Assembly (NCBI GenBank): GCA_027458945.1
Contig: DAIDOU010000102.1
Span: forward strand, 1-11,510
Origin: Acidobacteriota bacterium
Lineage (GTDB): Bacteria; Acidobacteriota; Thermoanaerobaculia; Thermoanaerobaculales; Thermoanaerobaculaceae
DNA: 11,510 bases
Direction of reading: 5' to 3'
Shown here: piece after piece, positions 1 to 6,724 of the stretch
How the letters are laid out: every line of letters begins with the position of its first letter
Position numbering within the stretch: position 1 is the stretch's first letter
Translations under genes and position numbers: made by a program
Notes under the pieces: model-generated
Seen by the model: the letters and a program-made list of their open reading frames with translations, nothing else
The model's database searches: none
Told to the model about the DNA's origin: nothing

Positions 1-795
1 CTGCACGTCGCCTCGTTCTCCGACGTCGTCGCGCTGCCGAAGGTGGCGGAGGCGCTCGACGGGGTCCGCAGCCGGATCGGGATCTCGAAGCCCGACTTCG
101 AGAAGATGGCGTCCGGCTTCGTCGCCAAGGCGTCCGCCGCCGCGGCGAAGCTGAGCGGCAAGCTCGTCCTCGGCGTCTTCGACACCGTGCTCACGTTCGT
201 GCTCGTCATCTTCCTCCTCTTCTTCCTGTTCAAGGACGGCCGCGCCATGGCCGCGGCGACGTTCGACATGCTCCCCACCGATGACGTGACGCGCCGGCGG
301 CTGAGCAGCTCGCTACAAGGGATGCTGGCAGCGATCTTCCGCGGCTCGCTCCTGTGCGCCGTGATCCAGGGCGCCTCCGGCGCGGTCGGCTGGTGGATCG
401 CCGGCTTGCCCTCGCCTGCCCTGGCGGGCGCGGCGATGGGAGTGCTGTCGTTGCTGCCGGTGGGTGGCACCGCGATCGTCTGGCTGCCGGGGTCGATCTA
501 CCTGTGGAGCACGGGGCGGCACGGATGGGCCGTCTTCCTGCTCGCCTGGGGCTTTGTCGTGACCTCGTTCCTCGCCGACAACGTGTTGCGGCCGGCCCTG
601 ATTCGCGGCTCGGAGGAACTGTCGACGCTGGTCGTCTTCCTCGGTGTCTTCGGCGGCATCGCGGCGTTCGGCATGCTCGGGATCTTCATCGGCCCGGTCG
701 CGCTCGCGATGGCGGTGACGCTGATCGGGTTCTTCCGCCAGGCCGCGACAGCCAGGAGCCACGCCGGGGATACGTCCGCGGTCAGCGAAAGGTGA
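1..795 (+). CDS. AI-2E family transporter, 3' part (5' end outside window)
   Basis: This is a polytopic inner-membrane protein of the AI-2E transporter family (YdiK/YhhQ/PerM-like; substrates in the family include autoinducer-2 or cations, many unknown). The frame is open from base 1, so the gene begins upstream; 264 codons are visible of about 350 usual for the family. A GTG at 43 is inside the open frame and is probably not the start. Hydrophobic segments lie at about 165-235, 340-400, 415-510, 525-580 and 620-735. The C-terminal family signature is clear: a Leu/Pro-rich helix with LSLLPVGGTA, then DNVLRPALIRG, then a Gly-rich stretch ending in GMLGIFIGPVALAM. The last 14 bases overlap the end of the convergent lipoprotein gene. 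It shows no functional link to the sulfur genes. Family assignment is firm; the substrate cannot be inferred. Confidence 0.9.
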   Translation: MHVASFSDVVALPKVAEALDGVRSRIGISKPDFEKMASGFVAKASAAAAKLSGKLVLGVFDTVLTFVLVIFLLFFLFKDGRAMAAATFDMLPTDDVTRRRLSSSLQGMLAAIFRGSLLCAVIQGASGAVGWWIAGLPSPALAGAAMGVLSLLPVGGTAIVWLPGSIYLWSTGRHGWAVFLLAWGFVVTSFLADNVLRPALIRGSEELSTLVVFLGVFGGIAAFGMLGIFIGPVALAMAVTLIGFFRQAATARSHAGDTSAVSER

Positions 796-1261
796 GGCGG
801 AACTCGGGCGGTCCTTTCGCCTCGCCCGCGAGGCGGCAGACGCCGCTTCCGCGCAGGCGCAGGCGCCGCTCCACCTCGAGCGTGCAGGTGAGCCGCGTGC
901 CGTGGTCCCCCTCGAGGTGGCCGCTGAAGAAGATCACCACCGGGCCCGTCGCGGCCGGCGCCACGCCGACCGGCGGGGCTGCGGGCGGGATCGGCGCCAG
1001 CCCTCCCGGCGGCCGCGGCGGGCGCTCGGCCGCGAGCACACCCTCCAGCCGCTCGCCGGTCGCGGGATCGACGCCGCGGATCGTCGCCGCGTCCTCCGTG
1101 ACCGTGACGGTGACCGGGATCGCGGCACCGGCCGGCAGCCGCTCGAGCGTGCCCGGTCGCGTCACGGTGCACCCGCCCGCGAGGAGGGCCACGCCGAGAG
1201 CCAGCGCCGCCGATCGCCACGCCACCACACGACCTCGATGACCCGAGACCTCGACTGGCAT
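782..1261 (-). CDS. small predicted lipoprotein, unknown function
   Basis: This encodes 159 residues. The N-terminus has basic residues (Arg11, Arg16), a hydrophobic core and the lipobox LAGGC, giving a predicted lipidated Cys31, so the mature protein should be membrane-anchored outside the cytoplasm. A Thr/Val-rich segment (about 45-60) is followed by a Pro/Ala/Gly-rich linker (about 80-105) and a C-terminal beta-rich segment (108-159) with two cysteines, Cys126 and Cys142, that could form a disulfide. I do not recognise the family. The ATG at 1261 is preceded by an AAGGTGG ribosome-binding site. It starts 38 bp downstream of the broken cytochrome gene on the same strand, so it may be read from the same transcript, and its end overlaps the AI-2E gene by 14 bp. 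A spurious ORF is unlikely because the signal peptide, lipobox and ribosome site agree. Confidence 0.75.
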   Translation of the reverse strand: MPVEVSGHRGRVVAWRSAALALGVALLAGGCTVTRPGTLERLPAGAAIPVTVTVTEDAATIRGVDPATGERLEGVLAAERPPRPPGGLAPIPPAAPPVGVAPAATGPVVIFFSGHLEGDHGTRLTCTLEVERRLRLRGSGVCRLAGEAKGPPEFRLTFR

Positions 1262-1298
1262 CCACCCACCTTACCGCACCGGGCGGAGCCGGCCGGCC

Positions 1299-1532
1299 TC
1301 ACACCCCGCCGGCGGTCGCTCTCTCGGGGAACTCGGCCGTGTAGGCCCTCTGGGCCTGCGTGCCGCCGTCGTGACAGGCGCCGCAGCGCCCGAGGTTCGG
1401 CAGCTTCAGCTTCGCGTCCTTCGCCTTTTCCTCGTGGCAGGGGATGCACATCTTGTGCATGGCGTCCTTGTACGACGGGGCCCAGCGCGAGTCGAACGTC
1501 TTGACGACCGGGTTTGCCTGGCCCGTGTTTAC
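1299..1532 (-). pseudogene. truncated multihaem c-type cytochrome (C-terminal fragment)
   Basis: The frame carries two CxxCH haem c attachment motifs, CIPCH (bases 1434-1448) and CGACH (1371-1385), with a nearby His (in DAMHKMC) as a possible distal ligand and Lys-rich spacing typical of class III/cytochrome c7-like domains. The conserved-looking segment begins near NPVVKTFDSRW. There is no signal peptide, and the frame upstream of about 1532 is transposase-derived, so the protein cannot be exported and haem-loaded as it stands; I call it a pseudogene. An intact homologue would be a periplasmic electron carrier. Its position at the 3' end of an operon with a membrane cytochrome b and an HdrD-like protein recalls TmcA of Tmc complexes, but that link is inference. 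A GTG at 1580 gives a 93-codon ORF starting inside the transposase remnant. Confidence 0.7.
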
Positions 1533-1661
1533 CCGCCTCGCCAAGTCCCTCGTCCTCACCCCTACGTCCCCCACCAACACCCCCTTCCCTTACCTCGTAA
1601 CCCACACCACGTGCACCTCTAACGTGCACACCGTGTGCGTCCCTCGCCTGTAGTCCTTCAT
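1533..1661 (-). pseudogene. IS200/IS605-type TnpA transposase remnant (N-terminal 43 codons, internal stop)
   Basis: Reading the minus strand from ATG 1661 gives MKDYRRGTHTVCTLEVHVVW, then VTR, a TAA stop (1590-1592), then GKGVLVGDVGVRTRDLARR. This matches the N-terminus of Y1-type (HUH) IS200/IS605 TnpA proteins, whose typical form is a YRRG-H-V-type start, a HxVWVTKYR strand and a VLxGDVGxRxRDL helix. The TAA falls where the conserved Tyr of TKYR is expected, so one base change explains the stop. The frame then passes without a shift into the cytochrome fragment. The HUH motif and catalytic Tyr, which lie further C-terminal, are absent. The remnant is too short and interrupted for a standard ORF call. 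Family recognition is from memory of the motif pattern, not from a search. Confidence 0.75.
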
Positions 1662-1681
1662 CACCACGATCCTGACAAGCC

Positions 1682-1737
1682 GGAGGCTCAGAACTCCCGG
1701 CTCAAAGCCCGCGAGCCTCCACCCTCCCGAAGCGGGA
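1682..1737. repeat. hairpin-forming inverted repeats beside the transposase remnant
   Basis: GGAGGCTC at 1682-1689 is matched by its exact complement GAGCCTCC at 1713-1720 (8-bp arms, 23-nt loop). Immediately after it, TCCCG-AAG-CGGGA at 1725-1737 is a perfect 5-bp stem with a 3-nt loop. Both lie 21-76 bp upstream of the TnpA start codon. IS200/IS605 elements carry subterminal hairpins with short loops at their ends, so these may be the remains of the element's left end. They could instead act as a terminator-like structure after the response regulator gene, although no T-run follows in the minus-strand direction. Confidence 0.5.
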
Positions 1738-1814
1738 CAGTGAAGCCGTGCTTGAGATGCGTCACGAACGCCATCCGCCTACTGATCCCAAGTTCCCCGG
1801 GGCACCCGCGTCGG

Positions 1815-2237
1815 CTAGCGGCACTCCTCCAGTTTGGTGCAGGCCCTCCGTCTCGAGAGCTCGGCGAGCACCGCGAGCACCGCTCCGGGATCGATCGGTT
1901 TCCCCAGCACGCCGTCGGGACCTGCCATACCTTCATGGGAAACGAGGTACGACGCACAGTCGTGCTGCAGGATTTCGTCCATGCCGGTGATCATGACCAC
2001 GGCGCAATCGCGCCAGCGCGGGTCCCGGCGGATGGTCACCAGCAAGTCGAGCCCCGACCGCCCGGGCAGCACGACGTCGGCCAGGATCACTTCGGGGTGG
2101 TACCTTTCGATCGTGTCGAGCGCGTGCACCGTGTCGTTCGTGGCGCGTACGTCGTAGCCATGGTCCTCGAGGAACGCCGTGAGATAGATCACGGTGTCGG
2201 GGTCATCGTCGACAACGAGCACCCGCTGCCCTGACAT
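1815..2237 (-). CDS. single-domain response regulator (REC only)
   Basis: This encodes 140 residues consisting of one CheY-like receiver domain and no output domain. The acidic pocket is Asp10/Asp11/Asp12, the phosphoacceptor is Asp54 (in VILADVVLP), the switch Thr is Thr84 (in VMITG) and the conserved Lys is Lys113 (in LGKP). It should relay phosphoryl groups or act by protein-protein contact. I chose ATG 2237 because a GGAGG-type ribosome site stands just upstream and the domain starts at residue 5; the frame is open further upstream but only into the kinase gene. It begins 10 bp after the histidine kinase stop, so the two form a cognate pair. It is the second receiver in the operon, the other being fused to the HdrD-like protein. 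The C-terminus ends with a short basic and Cys-containing tail after the domain. Confidence 0.9.
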   Translation of the reverse strand: MSGQRVLVVDDDPDTVIYLTAFLEDHGYDVRATNDTVHALDTIERYHPEVILADVVLPGRSGLDLLVTIRRDPRWRDCAVVMITGMDEILQHDCASYLVSHEGMAGPDGVLGKPIDPGAVLAVLAELSRRRACTKLEECR

Positions 2238-2247
2238 CGCTCCTCCT

Positions 2248-3699
2248 TCACCGCTCGCCGGCGGCGGTCTCGGGCGCGCTTCCTTGGTGTGTGCTCGGCT
2301 TGGCTTCAAGAGGCAGCCGCACCACGAAACGGCTGCCTTTCCCAGGTTCAGAAGCGACATCGATGCTGCCCCCGAGCTTGTCGGCGATCTTGTTGGAAAT
2401 GAACAGCCCCAGCCCGGTGCCGCTGATCCCCTTTGACGAAAAGAACAGCGAGAAAATCTTCTCGCGCGTTTCCCGATCCATGCCGATTCCGTTGTCCTCG
2501 ATCGCGAACTCCATCCACGGCGGCACCCGGCGCACCGTCACCACAACCGCATGTCCGGTCTTGTAGGTGTCGGCGCGGCACGCGTCGAGGGAGTTCTCGA
2601 CGATGTTGACAAGCATCGCCCGGACGGCCTTGGGGTCGCCGGGCACGACACCTGGCTCATCCGCCACCGCGAGGGTGAGTGCGAGGTCAAGATCCGTGGC
2701 GCGCTTCTGCCCTGAGTCGACGACGTCTGCGGCGAGCCGGGCGGCATCAATGTCGTTGATCTCAAGGTCGCGATCCTTCGCGTAGTAGAGAATATCCAGG
2801 ACCATGCTACGGATGCGCTCGACGTTGCGCTGCACCATCTCCCACCCCTGCTTGACGCGCTCGGGGCGGTTCTTGTCGAAGCCGGTGTTGACCAAGTACA
2901 TGCCGCCGTCGAGCCCGGTAAGTAGTCCCTTGATCCCGTGCGAGATCGAGCCGACGAGGAGACCGATCGAGGTGAGTTGCGACTGCAGCTTGCGAATCTC
3001 GGTGATGTCGGTCGACATCTCAATGACCGCCTCGATCTCCCCGGCGGCGTTGTGTAGCGGAGCCGTTGTACACAGGACATTGATCTGCTCACCGCATGCC
3101 GAAGTGACCAGCTCCTCGTGCTTCTGCACCTTGCCGTTCGCAAAGACCTCTTGCGACGGGCAGTAGAGGCACGGTTCGTCGCGGTGCTTGTAGACGCTGT
3201 AGCAGTGGTCGCCGAGGGCCGGCCCGAACGTCTCGCGGAAAGCCCGGTTGGCATGTTGGATGACCCGGTCGGGCCCCTGCACGGAGATGTAGCAGGGGAC
3301 CTCCTCGAAAAGCCGCCCAAGACGCGATTGGCTCCGCCGCAGTTGCTCCTGCAGAAGCTTGACCTCGCGGATGTCGGTGTGCATCTCCATCACGGCGACG
3401 GTCTCGCCGGCTCCGTTGCGGATTGGCGTCGTGTTGACCAGAACTTGCACCTTCTCGCCGCCGGTCGTGACCAGAATCTGCTCGCTCATGTGGCTGACGC
3501 CGTCGGCGAACGTCGCCGCCACCGGGCAGTTCTCGCAGCCTTCGTCACGCCCCTTGTAGACGCGGTAGCACTGGTCGCCGAGTCGCTCGCCGAAGTCGCG
3601 ACGGAACCGCTGGTTGCCGTCGATGATCCGGAAGCTCGGGTCGTGCACCGAGAGATAGCACGGCATCTCCTCGAAGTACTGGCGATATCGTTCCGTCAT
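2248..3699 (-). CDS. sensor histidine kinase with two cysteine-rich PAS domains
   Basis: This encodes 483 residues with no transmembrane segment, so it is probably cytoplasmic. PAS 1 spans about 4-115 and PAS 2 about 126-238; they look like an internal duplication and share the pattern PCY(L/I)SV ... CYxVYKxRDExCxxCP. The cysteines are Cys14, 44, 55, 58 in PAS 1 and Cys136, 166, 177, 180 in PAS 2. The dimerisation helix carries the phosphoacceptor His254 (SISHGIKG). The catalytic domain shows an N box with Asn369 (NIVENSLDA), a G1 box (EDNGIGM, 401-407) and a G2 box (GTGLGL, 427-432). ATG 3699 has an AGGGG ribosome site; the open frame extends upstream into the neighbouring gene. It lies between the HdrD-REC gene (25 bp) and the REC gene (10 bp). 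The cysteine pattern suggests redox, metal or thiol sensing, which is inference. Confidence 0.92.
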   Translation of the reverse strand: MTERYRQYFEEMPCYLSVHDPSFRIIDGNQRFRRDFGERLGDQCYRVYKGRDEGCENCPVAATFADGVSHMSEQILVTTGGEKVQVLVNTTPIRNGAGETVAVMEMHTDIREVKLLQEQLRRSQSRLGRLFEEVPCYISVQGPDRVIQHANRAFRETFGPALGDHCYSVYKHRDEPCLYCPSQEVFANGKVQKHEELVTSACGEQINVLCTTAPLHNAAGEIEAVIEMSTDITEIRKLQSQLTSIGLLVGSISHGIKGLLTGLDGGMYLVNTGFDKNRPERVKQGWEMVQRNVERIRSMVLDILYYAKDRDLEINDIDAARLAADVVDSGQKRATDLDLALTLAVADEPGVVPGDPKAVRAMLVNIVENSLDACRADTYKTGHAVVVTVRRVPPWMEFAIEDNGIGMDRETREKIFSLFFSSKGISGTGLGLFISNKIADKLGGSIDVASEPGKGSRFVVRLPLEAKPSTHQGSAPETAAGER

Positions 3700-3724
3700 G
3701 CTCGCCGTCCCCTGTGGCCAGTCC

Positions 3725-5494
3725 TCAGTCGGGCGCTTTATGGTGCTCCGCAAGGCCGAGGATGCGGTGCAGGTTGTCGACAAGCTCGGCATCCTTGACC
3801 GGTTTGTCCATGTAGCCGTCCGGGACAGGGACCGCCCGCTGGTAGATCAGCTCGCGGAACTCGGGGTGCCCGGTGACGATGCAGACGGGGATCCCGGCGA
3901 TCTCGGCGTCGGAACGCAACTCGGCGAACGTCGAGACGCCGTCCTTGCCCTCCATCGAGAGGTCGAGGGTAATCAGATCGGGCTTGTGCTTGCGGGCCAT
4001 GGCGAGAGCGTGGTCGCCGTCCGGGGCCTCGTAGATCTCGGCGCCCGCATCCTCGAGGACCGTGCGCAGGAACACGCGGACGTCGGGCTCGTCGTCGACC
4101 ACGAGGATCCGGCGTCCGTGTAGGGGCAAGGCTGGCTTCGGCATCTCCACCACCGCCTTCGATTTCCTCATCACCGCGCAGTCCTCGATCACGAGTGCGT
4201 CGGCGACGAGCTCGACGAGCTGCTTGACCTCGCAGCCCAACTTGTAGTGCTTGATCAAGTCCGAAAGGCCGTCGACGCAATTATGGCACGACGTCACCAC
4301 GATCTTCGCGCCGGTCGCTGCGATCTGGTCGGCCTTAACCTTCGCCGACTTTAGCCGGCGCGGTGTGTATTCCGACATCGACATTGCACCGCCACCGCCG
4401 GTGCAGCAAAAGTTCTCGGCACGATTGGGTACCATCTCGACAAAGTCGTTCGACACCATGCGCAGCAGCTCGCGCGGCTCCTCGGTGATTCCGCAGGAGC
4501 GGGCGAGGTTGCACGAGTCATGGTAGGTGGTGCGCCTGTCGAGCTTGTTCCGATCGACCCGGATGCGCCCCTCCTGCAGGTAGCGCAACATGGTGAACAC
4601 CGACGACTCCATTTCCCAGTCCTGGTCAATGCCCACCCAGTTCGGACCCTCACACCTGGTCGAGCGATAGCCGTGGCCGCATTCGGAGATGACGAGGCGC
4701 TTGGCCCCGAGTTCCTTCATCTTCTCGTAGACGCGGCGCGCCGACGCACCGCCCAGTTGATCGTCACCGGAGAACAGGCCGAAGTTGGTTTGGTCCCATC
4801 CTTCCGACGGCATCGTCCAGCTCTCTCCAGCGGCCCAGAAGATCTTGGCGGCGGCAGCGATCGTGCGCGGGTCGTACTTGGCCTCACGCGGGTTGATTGT
4901 GTACATCACCTCGGTTCCCGGCTTGTCGATCGGGATGCGGGCGGACTCGTCGCCGACCTCGTTGACCAACTCCTCCGACATCCAGTCGAGCGTTTCGAGG
5001 TAGTCCTCCTTGAGCACGCCCATCTGGTTGCCGACCTCCCACTGGTCCTTGGAGACGACGCGCACGCCCTCGGGCATCACACCCACGGCGGAGAGCAGGC
5101 CACGCATGATGCGGTTGAGCGTGGCGGTGTCGACTCCCATCGGGCAGTTGAGCGTGCAACGGCGGCAGTTGGTGCAAGTGCCGAAGGCGATATCCTTGAG
5201 TGCCTCAAGGTCCGCATCGGAAAGCGGCTCCTTGGCGCCGACCCACCAGGGGATCACTCTGCCCGTCCAGTCGTAGTTGTACTTGAACAGCTTGCGGAGC
5301 TGGTCCGCTTTGAAGGACGGTGTCATCTTAGGTTCGTCGGGGTGGGTGAGGACGTAGTGGCAGGCCTCGTTGCACATGCCGCAATGTACGCATGCCACCA
5401 GCGAACCAACCACCGAACGGGTCAGCTTTTTGGCGAGAATGTCTCGCATCACCTGAATCTTGTAGGTCGTGTCCTTGTTTTCGCGAGCGCTCAT
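3725..5494 (-). CDS. HdrD/DsrK/TmcB-like Fe-S protein fused to a C-terminal receiver domain
   Basis: This encodes 589 residues. The N-terminal ferredoxin-like domain has two [4Fe-4S] motifs: Cys35-x2-Cys38-x2-Cys41-x3-Cys45 and Cys107-x2-Cys110-x2-Cys113-x3-Cys117. The middle part is a cysteine-rich (CCG) region of the heterodisulfide reductase type, with ISECGHGYRS, then TYHDSCNLARSCG, then FCCTGGGGAM, then TSCHNC. In HdrD and DsrK this region holds the catalytic non-cubane cluster for disulfide or trisulfide chemistry. Residues about 461-589 are a full receiver domain: Asp467/468, phosphoacceptor Asp511 (ITLDLSM), Thr541 (IVTGH) and Lys564 (MDKP). ATG 5494 is preferred over GTG 5503 because AGGTGG stands 5 bp before it. 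It lies 10 bp after the membrane cytochrome b gene, its likely partner. The fusion is in frame, with no sign of a sequencing joint. The natural thiol substrate (for example DsrC) is unknown. Confidence 0.92.
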   Translation of the reverse strand: MSARENKDTTYKIQVMRDILAKKLTRSVVGSLVACVHCGMCNEACHYVLTHPDEPKMTPSFKADQLRKLFKYNYDWTGRVIPWWVGAKEPLSDADLEALKDIAFGTCTNCRRCTLNCPMGVDTATLNRIMRGLLSAVGVMPEGVRVVSKDQWEVGNQMGVLKEDYLETLDWMSEELVNEVGDESARIPIDKPGTEVMYTINPREAKYDPRTIAAAAKIFWAAGESWTMPSEGWDQTNFGLFSGDDQLGGASARRVYEKMKELGAKRLVISECGHGYRSTRCEGPNWVGIDQDWEMESSVFTMLRYLQEGRIRVDRNKLDRRTTYHDSCNLARSCGITEEPRELLRMVSNDFVEMVPNRAENFCCTGGGGAMSMSEYTPRRLKSAKVKADQIAATGAKIVVTSCHNCVDGLSDLIKHYKLGCEVKQLVELVADALVIEDCAVMRKSKAVVEMPKPALPLHGRRILVVDDEPDVRVFLRTVLEDAGAEIYEAPDGDHALAMARKHKPDLITLDLSMEGKDGVSTFAELRSDAEIAGIPVCIVTGHPEFRELIYQRAVPVPDGYMDKPVKDAELVDNLHRILGLAEHHKAPD

Positions 5495-5504
5495 GGTGTC
5501 CACC

Positions 5505-6191
5505 TCAGCCCTTCACCAGCGGATAGGTGCCGCGGTGACCGAGCGTCCGGCCCAGCCAAATGCGGGTGAAAGGGTAGTACAGGTAGTGAGAGATCTTGGA
5601 GAACGGCACATACAGGAGAAAGAAGCTGGTGAGCAGGAGGTAACCGACCGCGTACCCCTCGCCGGCGAGCCGGCTGATGATCGACAGTTCGGTCAGGATG
5701 CCGAGGAAGAACCAGCTCGTCAGCATGACGATCGAGAAGTAGTCGTCGGGTGTCGAGATCAGCTTCATCACCGGGCGCAGGAGACGGCGCCCGATGCGGT
5801 AGAGACCGATTGCGAACGCGGCGAAGAGCAGCCCAAGTATCGTGGCCGATACCACGGGGTGCCGCAGGAAGGGCCGGGCGACCGTCGAGAGAAACGCCAG
5901 TGAGATGCCGGCGACGACACCGAGGTGAAACAACGCGAACGTCATGTAGAACGCAAAACCGCGACGTGTGCTTTCCATGGCCCAGGGCATCAGCACGTTT
6001 GCGAGCGAGTAGTAGGCGCCGCGCCGCGCGTCTGTGCGATGCGAGTTGCTGGGCCTCTGCCGATCGCGCGTGGCCCGGAACGACAGCAGCCAGCGGATTC
6101 GCAGTGTGTACACCACAACCATGACGCCAAGGGCAAGCCAGTGGGTGATCTCGACGGCATGGAGGAACGGCGATGGCTCATGCGCTGGCAT
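5505..6191 (-). CDS. NarI/DsrM/TmcC-like membrane cytochrome b subunit
   Basis: This encodes 228 residues with five hydrophobic segments, at about 12-31, 78-103, 112-131, 151-171 and 179-197. Histidines near or in membrane helices (His17, His89 in FALFHLGV, His202 in KISHYLYYP) are candidate haem b ligands; I cannot pair them with certainty. Size and topology fit the nitrate reductase gamma-subunit superfamily, which includes DsrM, HmcE-like and TmcC proteins that exchange electrons with the quinone pool. In those complexes the partner is an HdrD-like Fe-S protein, exactly the next gene here. ATG 6191 has a GGAGG site located in the end of the upstream macro-domain gene, 2 bp before it. The loop at about 40-75 is basic and probably cytoplasmic. 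The superfamily is likely; assignment specifically as TmcC or DsrM is not secure. Confidence 0.85.
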   Translation of the reverse strand: MPAHEPSPFLHAVEITHWLALGVMVVVYTLRIRWLLSFRATRDRQRPSNSHRTDARRGAYYSLANVLMPWAMESTRRGFAFYMTFALFHLGVVAGISLAFLSTVARPFLRHPVVSATILGLLFAAFAIGLYRIGRRLLRPVMKLISTPDDYFSIVMLTSWFFLGILTELSIISRLAGEGYAVGYLLLTSFFLLYVPFSKISHYLYYPFTRIWLGRTLGHRGTYPLVKG

Positions 6192-6193
6192 CT

Positions 6194-6721
6194 TCAGTTT
6201 CCTCCATTGATGGCAACCTCGAACGGCTTGTACTCGCGCGCATCGAATGCGACCAGAAGCACCTCTTTGATGGTCGTCGAGTTCTTGAGATGCTCGCTCA
6301 CCGTGTCGACGATGACCTTGGCGCTCAGATCCAGGGGGACCTGGTAGAGCCCGGCGCCGATCGGCGGGAACGCCACCACCGTGATGCCGTTCTCGTCGGC
6401 CTGCCTGAGGGCACTCTGCACGGTTCGGGCGAGTTTGACTTTCGTATCCGGCTCATGGAACTTCGGCCCGTTGACGTGAATGATGAGCTTCGCCTTCAGG
6501 TTGCCACCCGAGGTGACCGTCGCCTCGCCGGTCGCGAGGGTGCCGAACGTGGCGAGTTCGTCTTGGATAGCCTTGCCGCCTCGCGAGGCGATCGCGCCTC
6601 CGTAGCCCGAGGAGAGTTTGCAGTCCGCGGTGATGTCGTACACGAACGCCTCGACCGGCAGGTCCGTGATGTCTCCGCGGATCACCTTGATGATCTTGTC
6701 TCCGACCTTCCGCTCCGCCAT
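6194..6721 (-). CDS. macro-domain protein (ADP-ribose-binding fold)
   Basis: This encodes 175 residues forming one macro domain. Loop features seen are VIRGDIT (13-19), a Gly-rich GYGGAIASRGGKAIQ segment (39-53), a VNGP strand (83-86) and the second binding loop FPPIGAGLYQVPL (118-130), which matches the family's P-x-IG-x-G-x-x-x-x-P loop. The usual NAAN-type motif after GDIT, which supplies the Asn needed for deacetylation or de-ADP-ribosylation in MacroD-type enzymes, is replaced by YDITAD (28-33). The protein may therefore bind ADP-ribose, NAD-derived or nucleotide ligands without standard hydrolase activity. ATG 6721 has a GGAGGG site; the gene starts 3 bp after the Rrf2 gene stop and ends 2 bp before the membrane protein gene, so it is translated from the same message. 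Its role beside a redox module is unknown. Confidence 0.85.
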   Translation of the reverse strand: MAERKVGDKIIKVIRGDITDLPVEAFVYDITADCKLSSGYGGAIASRGGKAIQDELATFGTLATGEATVTSGGNLKAKLIIHVNGPKFHEPDTKVKLARTVQSALRQADENGITVVAFPPIGAGLYQVPLDLSAKVIVDTVSEHLKNSTTIKEVLLVAFDAREYKPFEVAINGGN

Positions 6722-6724
6722 GGC

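Noticed and set aside
1281..1316. GC-rich self-complementary stretch after the cytochrome fragment as a terminator
   Set aside because: Only short GCCGGC-type complementarity and no U-run on either strand.
1688..1957. 89-codon minus-strand frame and plus-strand frames at 1635-2234 that might be a TnpB remnant
   Set aside because: I could not see RuvC or zinc-finger motifs of TnpB; most of each frame is a shadow of the response regulator gene.
4520..5569. 349-codon plus-strand open frame opposite the HdrD-REC gene
   Set aside because: It is antisense to a gene with clear cluster motifs; the product is Arg/His/Val-rich with no recognisable domain. Long antisense frames are expected at this GC content.
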